Source of the DNA: Pseudomonas sp. PSB18
Lineage (GTDB): Bacteria; Pseudomonadota; Gammaproteobacteria; Pseudomonadales; Pseudomonadaceae
Direction: 5' to 3'
Assembly: GCF_014596565.1 (NCBI RefSeq)
Contig: NZ_NOIN01000004.1
Span: forward strand, 496,001 to 560,000
Length of the DNA: 64,000 nt
A model generated the notes under the pieces. It worked only from the letters and a program-made list of their open reading frames with translations. It searched no databases and had not been told where the DNA came from. A program made the translations under genes and the position numbers. Positions 34,062 to 42,515 of this stretch are shown here, in pieces. Within the stretch, counting starts at the first letter, position 1; each line of letters begins with the position of its first letter.

Positions 34062-36158
34062 TTAGAATCCGCTTTCCCTCACACCCAACGCCGCCAACCG
34101 ACGCCAGGCCGCTCCCAGTATCGATTCGCCCTGCCCCTGCAGCACCACGACCCCACGTAGCGGTTGCAGCGGTGCAGCTTCGTCATCGATGGCGCTCAGG
34201 CGCACACCATATTGCGCCTGCACGGGCTCGGCCCGCTGTTGCGAATCGCGGCGCACGGCAATCGGCCCATGATGATCGGACGTCAACGCCTGTTGTTCGA
34301 CCCAGACGGCGCCATTGGTGTCGACTTCATTCAGTTGCACGGCAATCGAAGGGTGCATCGGATCATCGGCGATGAATCGCCCCGTGGCACCGGGTCCGAC
34401 CCGCCAAAGCTCGGCCTCGGTGAGATAGCCGCGCAAGCGGGAATCGCCCTGCACCACCCGCACCAACGGTTGGGTGGGGGACAACCAACGGCCCACCGCC
34501 AATTGCGGCAGCAGGTCACGTACCTGGCCGGCATGGGGGGCACGCAGCAGCAGGCGCTCACGTTGGGCGACCAGGCCGCGGTACTCCGCGACGGCTTCGG
34601 CCAGTTGCTGCTCGACAATGCCCGCGTCGGCGGCGGTTTCGCTACGGCCGGCCCGGCGGCGCATCTGCAATTGCTGGATCTCGATTTCCCGGCGCACGAT
34701 GCTCAGGCGAGACGCCATGTCCGGCGACTCCAATTCGATCAACACATCGCCCTGGGCCACCACCTGCCCATCGTGCACATTCACTTGTTTGACCCGCGCC
34801 GCCACCGGCGCGTACAAGGCACTGGCGCGTCCGGCCTCCAGCATCGCCGGCACCTCCACGGCGCTGCGCCAGGGCAAGAGCAAGGCCAGGACCAGCGCCA
34901 GCAAGACCAGTCCGGTCAGCAACGCCCGCGGCCCATGAGCTTGCTCGCGACGCTGCCACCATTGTCGCCACTCATTCACGATAGGCATGAAAATGAACCA
35001 GACCAATTCCACCATCATCAGGAAAATGCCCAGCACCTTGAAGAACAGGTGATAGACCGCCAGGGCGATGCCGAAAAACAACGCCGCCCGCCACAACCAC
35101 GAACCATATCCCCATACGAGCAAGCGGCGGCGCATTTTCGGCGACCAGGGTTCCGGCGCTGCCACGCCATAACCGAACAAGGCTTCGCGCAAACGCCAGC
35201 GACACAGGGCAAACGCCCGACCTTGAAGGTTATCCACCGCCCAGAAATCGCTGAGCAGGAAGTACCCGTCGAAGCGCATGAAGGGATTCAGGTTGATAAT
35301 CAGCGTGGTGATCCACGTGGCGCTGGCCAGCATGAACGCGGCAGTGCGGGCCGGCCCGTCGGGCAGCAGCGACCAGGCCAGCAGGGCGATGCATGCCAGT
35401 AGCAGTTCCGCCAGCACGCCGCCGGCGCCAATCAGCAACCGGGCCCGTCGATCATTGATCCGCCAGGCGTCGCTGACATCGGTATAAAACATCGGCAACA
35501 GCACCATGAACGCCACACCCATGCTTTGCACCCGGCACCCGGCGCGCTTGGCCATGAAGGCATGGCCAAACTCATGACACAGCTTGGCGAAAAACAACGC
35601 CACCCCGAACGCAAGCGCACCGCCCAGGCTGAACAGGTGTGGAAAAGTCGCCAGGAACCGCTGCCAATCCCGTGACACCAGGAAAATCCCGACACCCAGG
35701 GTCAGCGGCAATCCATAGCGCAGGATCTTGGGCCCGAACCGTGCCAGCCAGGGCCAGGCGCGGTTGAGAAAGGCGTCCGGACGCCACAGCGGAATCCGGA
35801 AAAACAGGTATTGATGCAACAGGATCTGCCACAGGCTCTGGCGCCGGGCGGCCGTCTTGAATTGATAGCTGTCACGCTGTTGCGGGTCCATTGCGCTGAT
35901 CAGATCGTGGCCGCGCAGAAAGTCCAGCAACTGTTCCAGGGACTCGCCATTGAGGGGCAGGCCCGGTTCACGGTTCGCGGCTTGCAGGACCCGTTCCGGG
36001 TCGCCCAGGGACCAATGTCGCAGCATGCGCATCGCCGCCGCGCCAAGCTTGAAATAACGCCCCCGCACCGGATCGGCCAGGGTCCACTGAGGCGAACCAT
36101 CAGGGTCCGGTGCCGCTGGGGACAGCTGCAGGTCCGGCCGCAGGCTCGGCAGCGCCAT
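34062..36158 (-). CDS. M50 site-2-protease-like / HlyD fusion membrane protein
   Basis: 698 residues. Residues about 25-90 (DPVRGRYFKLGAAAMRMLRHW...LEQLLDFLRGHDLIS) resemble a PqqD-like winged domain. The M50 domain follows (about 120-410): the zinc motif His195-Glu196-Phe-Gly-His199 (CHEFGHAFMAKRAG) and the third-ligand block NPFMRFDGYFLLSD (Asp297) are intact, among about seven TM segments. After the last TM (LLTGLVLLALVLALLL) comes a periplasmic HlyD-like adaptor (APVAARVKQVNVHDGQVVAQ, then a coiled coil). Such fusions are annotated as peptide zinc metalloproteases. Here it is the inner-membrane partner of two further adaptors. There is no ATPase domain. It may process or energise export of the giant protein; that role is inference. 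Confidence 0.85.
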   Translation of the reverse strand: MALPSLRPDLQLSPAAPDPDGSPQWTLADPVRGRYFKLGAAAMRMLRHWSLGDPERVLQAANREPGLPLNGESLEQLLDFLRGHDLISAMDPQQRDSYQFKTAARRQSLWQILLHQYLFFRIPLWRPDAFLNRAWPWLARFGPKILRYGLPLTLGVGIFLVSRDWQRFLATFPHLFSLGGALAFGVALFFAKLCHEFGHAFMAKRAGCRVQSMGVAFMVLLPMFYTDVSDAWRINDRRARLLIGAGGVLAELLLACIALLAWSLLPDGPARTAAFMLASATWITTLIINLNPFMRFDGYFLLSDFWAVDNLQGRAFALCRWRLREALFGYGVAAPEPWSPKMRRRLLVWGYGSWLWRAALFFGIALAVYHLFFKVLGIFLMMVELVWFIFMPIVNEWRQWWQRREQAHGPRALLTGLVLLALVLALLLPWRSAVEVPAMLEAGRASALYAPVAARVKQVNVHDGQVVAQGDVLIELESPDMASRLSIVRREIEIQQLQMRRRAGRSETAADAGIVEQQLAEAVAEYRGLVAQRERLLLRAPHAGQVRDLLPQLAVGRWLSPTQPLVRVVQGDSRLRGYLTEAELWRVGPGATGRFIADDPMHPSIAVQLNEVDTNGAVWVEQQALTSDHHGPIAVRRDSQQRAEPVQAQYGVRLSAIDDEAAPLQPLRGVVVLQGQGESILGAAWRRLAALGVRESGF

Positions 36159-36159
36159 G

Positions 36160-37479
36160 CTACAGACCTACGCTCTGGCGCAGGCCAGCCAGTGGCCGAC
36201 GCAACAGGTACAGCGCCAGCGGCGCACGGTCACCGAATATTTTTGCCGTGCCGCGCAGGCCGATGCGCGGTGCCGCGGCGTCGAAGCGCGCATCCAATCG
36301 ATAAGCGAGCTGACCGGCGGCGGTGGGTTGCGCCTCGTAGGCCGAACGCTCGAGCCAGGCCACATGCCGCTGCAATGGATCGCTGTCGAGAAACAATGCG
36401 ACTTGCGCACCGGGGGCCAGGGTTATCGCGTCGCCGACCGCCAGTTCGATGCGCAGCTCAGCCTGGCTGGGATCGGCAATTTCCATCAATCGCTCGCCGG
36501 TCTGCACCGGCTTGCCGAGCCAGCGCTCGACATCGGCAAACACCGCGATGCCATCCCGTTCGGCGCGGACTTCACTGCGCTTGAGCAACTCGAGGGCATA
36601 GTTGCGCTCGGCACGTTTCTGCTCGACCCGAGCGGCCAGGAGGTCGATCTTGGAGCTCGATTCAGCGTCGGCAAATGAGCGTTGGGAGTTGGCCTTGAGC
36701 TCCGCCTCGGCCACATCCAACGCGCGCTCGGCCACATCGGCCTGGGCCTTGAGGCTGGTGCTTTCGAAGCGCAGCAACAGGTCGCCGTTCTTGACGACCT
36801 GGTTGGGCTTGACCATGAATTCGGCGATCACGCCGTCCAGCGGCGCCGCCACCACCTGCCCCCCCAGCGGTACCACTTCGGCCGGGGCCAGCACCGACTG
36901 GCGCACCGGCACCAGCAAGCCCAGCAACAGCACCGCCACCAGCGCGACCTGGCGCTTGCGCGTCCAGCGCAGGCGCCACGGTTTGCGTGGTTGCAACGCC
37001 AGCCATGCATGGCTGTAGGTGTCGCCCAGTTGCGACAGCAGCACTTGCTCGGCCGGCGTCCAGGGCTGGTCACGAGCCAGCCACAGACCACCAAAGACCA
37101 AGCCCTTGTGATCGATCAACGGCAGCCAGAATACCTGCGCGGCGGACAGGCTTCGCCAGTCCGCCTGAACAGCTTCGCTCACCCCATCGACGGCAATCAC
37201 CCGGGCCTGGTTCAGCACGCCTTGCTTGAACAACTGCGCCACCGCCTGCTCGACAAACGCCACGAAAGGCGCATTCGGTTCCACGGCACTGACGCCAGTC
37301 ACCGCCTGCACCTTGCCGGCGATCAACAGCGCGGCGTGGCGAAACCCGAACAGGGCCTGACCATCGTTGACCAGGCTGTAGCTCAGTTGCGCCGGGTTAC
37401 GCGCGGCCCGCGTCTGACGCTCCAGATCGAGGAAACGGGCAAATACCTGCTCGGCGCTGCCCATGACCGGCGCGTTCAC
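36160..37479 (-). CDS. GAF-like domain / HlyD membrane fusion protein
   Basis: 439 residues in an unusual order. The N-terminal cytosolic domain (about 1-165; QVFARFLDLERQTRAARNPA, ALFGFRHAALLIAGK, VFWLPLIDHKGLVFGGLWLA) looks like a GAF sensor domain. One TM helix follows (about 177-193, VALVAVLLLGLLVPV), then a HlyD-type periplasmic adaptor with a lipoyl half (PLDGVIAEFMVKPNQVVKNG) and a coiled-coil hairpin (ADVAERALDVAEAELKANSQ). The GAF-like domain would place a ligand sensor on the cytosolic side of an exporter. It overlaps the upstream adaptor gene by 4 bp and is 1 bp from the M50/HlyD gene. Confidence 0.8.
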   Translation of the reverse strand: MNAPVMGSAEQVFARFLDLERQTRAARNPAQLSYSLVNDGQALFGFRHAALLIAGKVQAVTGVSAVEPNAPFVAFVEQAVAQLFKQGVLNQARVIAVDGVSEAVQADWRSLSAAQVFWLPLIDHKGLVFGGLWLARDQPWTPAEQVLLSQLGDTYSHAWLALQPRKPWRLRWTRKRQVALVAVLLLGLLVPVRQSVLAPAEVVPLGGQVVAAPLDGVIAEFMVKPNQVVKNGDLLLRFESTSLKAQADVAERALDVAEAELKANSQRSFADAESSSKIDLLAARVEQKRAERNYALELLKRSEVRAERDGIAVFADVERWLGKPVQTGERLMEIADPSQAELRIELAVGDAITLAPGAQVALFLDSDPLQRHVAWLERSAYEAQPTAAGQLAYRLDARFDAAAPRIGLRGTAKIFGDRAPLALYLLRRPLAGLRQSVGL

Positions 37480-38255
37480 TTGGACTCCGCGAAACGCGCC
37501 GTGCCGCTCATGCCGGACAGCAAGCCACTGGCGTCAGGCAGGCTCGCTACCAGCAGCAAGGTCTGGCTGCCCTCATCGATACGCGCGCCGAGGCGCTTGA
37601 CCGTCGCTTGCAGCGGCCGGCCGGTTTCGTCGGGAATGAACGTAAAGGACTGACCGGGTTTGAGTCTGCCCATCCAGCGCGACGGCACCAGTAGATGGAT
37701 CTCCAGGGTGCGGTTGTCGACCACATCCAGCAACGGCGCACCGGCCGCCACGCTCTCGTAACGCTGAACCTTGCGCGCCACCACCTGCCCATCGAACGGC
37801 GCGATCACACTGCAGCGCTTGACCTGAACCTGATACACCTGGGATTGCGCCTGGGCCTCGCTGACCCGGGCCTCGGCCCGAGAAACCTCGAAACGCCCGA
37901 CGGATTTCAATGCCTCCAGTTGCCGGTTATGCGCCAACTCTTCACTGGCACCCCGACTCGCCGCCTGGGCGGCATTGAGCTGGGCCTGATAAGCCGAGCA
38001 ATCGAAACGCGCGAGGGTATCGCCCTTCTTGAACGACTCGCCCTCACTGAACGGCAATTCGACGATACGGCCGGCCAACTCACTGGCCAGCACCGCCTGG
38101 TCCCGCGCCCTAAGTATTCCCCGCGCCTCGCTACCACCTGCCGCCCCGGCCGTCGCATTGCTCTCGAGCAACGGATCGTCCGCGACAGGCGTCTGCGCTT
38201 GGACGGCGCACGTTACAAAGGCCAACCCCATAACCCAACTGCGAAAACGCTGCAT
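37476..38255 (-). CDS. Periplasmic adaptor subunit (HlyD/RND-MFP type) with signal peptide
   Basis: 259 residues. The Sec signal MQRFRSWVMGLAFVTCAVQA is followed by Q/T. A lipoyl half (LASELAGRIVELPFSEGESF), a short coiled-coil hairpin (AYQAQLNAAQAASRGASEEL) and a beta-barrel (LEIHLLVPSRWMGRLKPGQSFTFIPDETG) follow. It is shorter than triA/triB adaptors and has no lipobox. First gene of the operon with the GAF/HlyD, M50/HlyD and GNAT genes. The promoter must lie in 38256-38450. Three adaptor-type proteins in one operon imply a composite envelope-spanning assembly. Confidence 0.85.
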   Translation of the reverse strand: MQRFRSWVMGLAFVTCAVQAQTPVADDPLLESNATAGAAGGSEARGILRARDQAVLASELAGRIVELPFSEGESFKKGDTLARFDCSAYQAQLNAAQAASRGASEELAHNRQLEALKSVGRFEVSRAEARVSEAQAQSQVYQVQVKRCSVIAPFDGQVVARKVQRYESVAAGAPLLDVVDNRTLEIHLLVPSRWMGRLKPGQSFTFIPDETGRPLQATVKRLGARIDEGSQTLLLVASLPDASGLLSGMSGTARFAESK

Positions 38256-38449
38256 GACCGCTACTCCCTGACGGATGGTCGGAGTCTACGACAGCGGTGG
38301 GGAGCGTCAAGGGAGATCCCGTCAGGCTTGGGAAATCTCTTGTTTCAAAAAGGTTGAAAAAGCGCCGAAAGATGCTTGGTTTTTTGCTGACGTTGGCCAG
38401 TCATTCACGGTTGATGCAGGATCATCCCAGGACTAGGATTTGCCCACTG

Positions 38450-38521
38450 CTCAACCCCGTACGCAGAGATTAAGTTCTCTGGCCGTTGGGGTGAAAACAT
38501 CGGCTTAGGCCGGTTTTTTCG
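38450..38521 (+). ncRNA. Putative structured small RNA with intrinsic terminator
   Basis: Within the 372-bp gene-free stretch 38256-38627, bases 38454-38492 fold into a long hairpin: ACCCCG/TGGGGT outer stem, ACG/CGT middle, and a perfect CAGAGA/TCTCTG stem with a 6-nt loop. Immediately after comes AAAAC-AT-CGGC-TTAG-GCCG-GTTTTTT (38494-38520), a classic Rho-independent terminator. There is no start codon or reading frame to explain it. The upstream promoter is not obvious. I do not recognise a known RNA family. The rest of the stretch holds the promoter of the adaptor operon and an ACGCCCGA/TCGGGCGT dyad at about 38578-38594 with no T-run. Confidence 0.5.
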
Positions 38522-38627
38522 TTTCTGGGGATTGAGTTTGTGCGCACCGCATTTGAATCGCTGTAACTGCTTCACAACGCCCGAGTCGGGCGTATTCCTT
38601 GTGGCTGGCGACCACCCCAGCCATACC

Positions 38628-41063
38628 CTACTCCACCAACGTCAACTTCCCATCCCGATACAGCACCTCGCGCCCCAGCCAGGCCGCATTCACCTGCGGC
38701 AGCACCGCCGAGGGTTTGCGCAGTTCGCGTAGCAGGGTCGACCCATGGGACAAGCGTCCGCCCATGCGCGCAATCACCGCCCGGGCGTTCTGATAGTGTG
38801 CGTGGCGACCCGGGTCCAGGGTCTCTTCAAGCAGAATGTCGTCGCCCAGGATGCCTTGCACCTGTCCTGGATAAATAAGGAATCCACTCGCTTGCTCGGT
38901 GCCCTCGCGACCATCCTGCCAGAAGCTGCCCTCGCGGCTGCGAATGTCCGGATGCGGTGCGAACCAATGGGCCCGTTCGGCCACCGGCATGGCGTGATGC
39001 AGGCGAAAGAAAATCCGCATCAGGTTGTCGCGATACCACTCGCGCACTTGCAGGTAGTAACCACGCAGCCCCGGTAGACCGCCCGAATGGGCCAGGCGAA
39101 CCGCCAAGGACCATTGGGGAAACGCCTGCAGCGGCAATTCGGTCGGAGCCGGACGCGACGTAGCCGGGTCGGTTTCCCAGGGCAGCCGATGCGGGGCGGA
39201 CTCCAGGTTTTCATAAGCGGTCGGAGGCCGGCCCAGCCAGTCGCCACCGCTGCTGGCCAATGCGGTGGCGATGCACAGGTTGCCCTGGACGACGAATACG
39301 TAGAAGCGGGTGAACCAGTCGGCCAATTGCTGCCCATCGGCCCCCTGTCCGGTCAGTTCGAGCAGCTCCCGATCGAAGCGCCGCAACCCTCTTTCCAACG
39401 TCGGCAGATGCCCACGAGCGATGCGCTGCATGCGCAGGAACAACGGCAGCGAACGGATCAAGCGCAGCGGTCGCCAAGGCAGATGCGGTGTGGCGCCGCC
39501 GACCTCACCCGCGTAGTTGCTGGCGCTGATGCCCCAGTCCGCCAGGCGCGCGAGAAACAGGTCGTTGTTGATGTACGAAGCACCGCCGAATACCGCGGTA
39601 AAGGGCTCGTTGTCCTGCAATATCCGCGAGTCCCAGCGCGCCATGATCGCGGGAATGCTTGCCGCAGCACGGCGCTGGGCATATTCCACCAGGACACTGG
39701 GCTGCGGCGGCAGGATCTCGGCGATGTTGGCGGCAGTCAGGTGTCGACGCCAGCCGTAATCGCTGATCGGCCGGTACTGCAGCAGCCAGAGTTGTTTGCC
39801 GTCCCAGGCCCATTCGACATCGCCGGGCACATAGTGGAAAACCCGCAGCACGCTTTGCAGGAAGCGCCACAACTGATCGGCGGTCAGGCCATGGGATGGC
39901 TTGAACGTGTCGCTGTTCCACGCGTCCCCCAGCCGGGAAATGATCGCGCGCTCGGGGCTCACCTGACCGTCGGCCAACGACTCGAGATGACCTTCGACCC
40001 ACTCCAGTTCGACGGCCAGATGACGGACGAAGGCGATCCCGGACAGCCGCGGCGTGATGAATCGCTGCACCACCACTTCCTCGACACCTGTTGCACTCAG
40101 CTCGGCAACGCGCGCCGGCACATCCTGCGTCGATACACGCAAGAAGGTGGTGCTCAGGCCCGCGTTCGCCGCATCGGCCTGATCTTCGCCATAACTGGAG
40201 GAACGCACCGCCCAGAGGGCGTCCGATTGGCCGTCAAGGAACGCCGGCAGGCGCGGATCGTGGCAGTCGTTGAGCGACAGCGCCGCAGGCACTGCTTGCC
40301 CGGCCAGCGCCGCCAGGCGCAAGCGTCCACCCTTGGTATGGGCGACGAACCCTCGCTCGCCCGACTCCAGCCATGCGGCGAATTCGGCCGGCGCGTCAAT
40401 CCACGGATAGTGCCCCCAGCCGGGTTTCAGGCTGATGGTCAGATCGGCGCGGGCGAGGATGGCTGACCACGCCGCGGCCTGCTCGATGCCCAGCACCTTG
40501 TCCTGATCGCCCCAGACCAGTTCGACCGGGTCGGTGATCCATTCCAGCAGCGGCAGCGCGGTGTCCGCGCGCACCAGATCCCAGTGCGGCACAAAAGCGC
40601 GACAGCGGGCGTACCCGGCGCCCATGCGCCGGTACTGCGCAGGTGTCCAGGTCTGGTTGGAAAACTTGCGGGCAAACAGCGTCGGTCGGTTTGCCAGCAG
40701 CCAATGGATGGTTTTGCGCAGCGGCAGCGGCGACATCAATGCCGGCAGGCGGCGCTGCCATAAAAACGCGCCGACCGGCGCCAACAATACACTGCGACAG
40801 AAGTGCCCTGGCTGACGCTGCAAGGCATGCAACACCAGCAGCGCATTCACTCCCACCGCGGCGATCGCGCTGCCCTTGACCGTCATCTCCAGCAAAGCCT
40901 GGGCGTAGGCAGCCAGGTCTTCGCAAGGCGCCTGGGGATGATTGCCGAAGCCGGGCAACTCCAGCGGCACCACTTCGTAGCGCTCGAAGTGCGGCAATGC
41001 ATCATCCCACCAATCGGCGGCGCTGCCGTTACCGGCCAGCAGGTACATCAAAGGCTTGCTCAT
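38628..41063 (-). CDS. Alpha/beta-hydrolase fused to PEP-synthase-like ATP-grasp and phospho-His domains
   Basis: 811 residues. Residues 1-250 have an alpha/beta-hydrolase fold (YLLAGNGSAADWWDDALPHF, VVPLELPGFGNHP, PGWGHYPWIDAPAEFAAWLE), but the nucleophile elbow reads GVNAL (71-75), with Asn where Ser is expected. Residues about 255-465 are a PPDK/PEP-synthase N-terminal ATP-grasp domain (TKGGRLRLAALAGQAVP, AVRSSSYGEDQADAANAG, VEWAWDGKQLWLLQYRPI). The C-terminal end is a PEP-utiliser swivelling domain with the phosphorylatable His in GGRLSHGSTLLRELRKPSAV. No full PEP-binding TIM barrel is seen. It probably phosphorylates an unknown small molecule, as rifampin phosphotransferase-type enzymes do. 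First ATG used; it lies 9 bp after the epimerase stop. Confidence 0.75.
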   Translation of the reverse strand: MSKPLMYLLAGNGSAADWWDDALPHFERYEVVPLELPGFGNHPQAPCEDLAAYAQALLEMTVKGSAIAAVGVNALLVLHALQRQPGHFCRSVLLAPVGAFLWQRRLPALMSPLPLRKTIHWLLANRPTLFARKFSNQTWTPAQYRRMGAGYARCRAFVPHWDLVRADTALPLLEWITDPVELVWGDQDKVLGIEQAAAWSAILARADLTISLKPGWGHYPWIDAPAEFAAWLESGERGFVAHTKGGRLRLAALAGQAVPAALSLNDCHDPRLPAFLDGQSDALWAVRSSSYGEDQADAANAGLSTTFLRVSTQDVPARVAELSATGVEEVVVQRFITPRLSGIAFVRHLAVELEWVEGHLESLADGQVSPERAIISRLGDAWNSDTFKPSHGLTADQLWRFLQSVLRVFHYVPGDVEWAWDGKQLWLLQYRPISDYGWRRHLTAANIAEILPPQPSVLVEYAQRRAAASIPAIMARWDSRILQDNEPFTAVFGGASYINNDLFLARLADWGISASNYAGEVGGATPHLPWRPLRLIRSLPLFLRMQRIARGHLPTLERGLRRFDRELLELTGQGADGQQLADWFTRFYVFVVQGNLCIATALASSGGDWLGRPPTAYENLESAPHRLPWETDPATSRPAPTELPLQAFPQWSLAVRLAHSGGLPGLRGYYLQVREWYRDNLMRIFFRLHHAMPVAERAHWFAPHPDIRSREGSFWQDGREGTEQASGFLIYPGQVQGILGDDILLEETLDPGRHAHYQNARAVIARMGGRLSHGSTLLRELRKPSAVLPQVNAAWLGREVLYRDGKLTLVE

Positions 41064-41072
41064 GAACGGTCC

Positions 41073-42515
41073 TCAGGCCAGATCGCGCAAAGCAGCGTCG
41101 AGGGTCGGGTAATGGAACTGGTACCCGGCGTCAGCGAGACGGCTTGGCACCACACGTTGGCCGTCGAAAAACAACTGGGCCATCTCCCCTGCCAGGGCTC
41201 GCACCGGTGCGGCAGGGATGTGAAACCATACCGGGCGCTTGAGCGCTTTACCGACGCGCTCGGCAAACGTCCCCTGGCTGACCGTCTCCGGCGCCACCAG
41301 GTTGTAAGTGCCGCTCAGGCTCTCATCGTCGAAGGCCCTGGCAATCACCTGAATCACATCATCGCGGTGTATCCAGCTCATGATCTGCCGGCCATCGCCC
41401 ATCCGCCCACCGAACCCCAGGCGAAATGGAATCAGCAAAGGCAGCAGGGCACCGCCCGGACCAAAGACCACGCCCAGCCGCATCACCACCTGACGCAAAC
41501 CCAATTCGACGGCAGGCCGCGCCGACGCTTCCCAGCGGGCACAGAGCTCGGCCATGAACCCATCGCCCTTGGCAGCTTGCTCATCCAGGCTCTCACTGGC
41601 ATCACGCACGCCATAAAAGCCGATGGCCGAGGCCTGGATCCACAGCGTCGGCTTGTTCCGGACGTTCTTCAGCCAACTGATCAACGCTTCGGTGGTATTG
41701 ACCCGACTGGCGATCAGTTGCGCCTGACGCCGGGGGCTCCAGCGCGGACCGGCCACCGGCGCGCCCGCCAGGTTGATCACCACATCGAAGATTTCATCAT
41801 GGCCCAGTTTGCTCAGCGAACGCAGGCAACGGGCACGGCCGTCGAACAGATAGGCCGCTTTCAGCGGGTCGCGGGCCAACACACTGACGGTGTGTCCGGC
41901 ATCGAGCAATTGATTGACCAGCGTCTCCCCGATAAACCCGGTACCACCGGTCACCAATACGCGCTTATGGGCGCCGCCCGCGAACGGATTGCCCGATCTG
42001 CCCCGGCGCTGCATGCGCAGCGCCGCCAGCCCATCACGGATACCCGAGGCGCTGACACCGATAGCAAACAGCGTCAGCAACCAGCCGCGCCAGCCGAGAT
42101 CGAGCGCGCCCAGGCCGGTAGGCAAACTCGCCCATTGCGCCAGTTGCACCCCGTACAGCGCGAAGAACGCCCCGCCGTTGACCGCCAGCACGGTGTGCAT
42201 GATGCGCTCGATGGCCGGCAGCTTGCGGCTGCGGTCCTCGACCACGAAATCCCAGAGCGTCAGGCCTATCTCCAGGGCGAACAGCAACCCGATGACAATC
42301 GCCCATATTCCCTGGAAAGCCAGGTGGGCGATGCCCAGGAACAGGATCCCGTAGAAGCACGACCGCAAGGCGTGGATCGACAGCTCCAATCGGGCGCTGT
42401 GGCGATAGGGCAGCGCGACGGTCAGCTCATGGTGATAGAGGGTATCCAGCGCACCCAGGACAGCCTGGGCAATCAACAAGGTGATCGCCCAGTCGAGGAG
42501 AGAGAAATCAGGCAT
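41073..42515 (-). CDS. TIGR01777-type NAD-dependent epimerase with N-terminal membrane domain
   Basis: 480 residues. The first ~175 form about four TM helices (LLDWAITLLIAQAVLGALDT, ILFLGIAHLAFQGIWAIVIG and others), resembling a DoxX-like membrane domain. Residues about 185-480 are an SDR of the TIGR01777 (YfcH/SULA) family: Rossmann motif VLVTGGTGFIGETLVNQLL, NLAGAPVAGPRW, then IGFYGVRD for the active-site region and the C-terminal block VWFHIPAAPVRALAGEMAQLF. The substrate is unknown. It overlaps the upstream membrane protein by 8 bp and is followed after 9 bp by the hydrolase/PEP-synthase fusion, so the three form one operon. Confidence 0.88.
   Translation of the reverse strand: MPDFSLLDWAITLLIAQAVLGALDTLYHHELTVALPYRHSARLELSIHALRSCFYGILFLGIAHLAFQGIWAIVIGLLFALEIGLTLWDFVVEDRSRKLPAIERIMHTVLAVNGGAFFALYGVQLAQWASLPTGLGALDLGWRGWLLTLFAIGVSASGIRDGLAALRMQRRGRSGNPFAGGAHKRVLVTGGTGFIGETLVNQLLDAGHTVSVLARDPLKAAYLFDGRARCLRSLSKLGHDEIFDVVINLAGAPVAGPRWSPRRQAQLIASRVNTTEALISWLKNVRNKPTLWIQASAIGFYGVRDASESLDEQAAKGDGFMAELCARWEASARPAVELGLRQVVMRLGVVFGPGGALLPLLIPFRLGFGGRMGDGRQIMSWIHRDDVIQVIARAFDDESLSGTYNLVAPETVSQGTFAERVGKALKRPVWFHIPAAPVRALAGEMAQLFFDGQRVVPSRLADAGYQFHYPTLDAALRDLA

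Noticed and set aside
38578..38594. The ACGCCCGA/TCGGGCGT dyad as a terminator
   Set aside because: There is no T-run on either strand after the stem, and the loop is too short without opening the stem.
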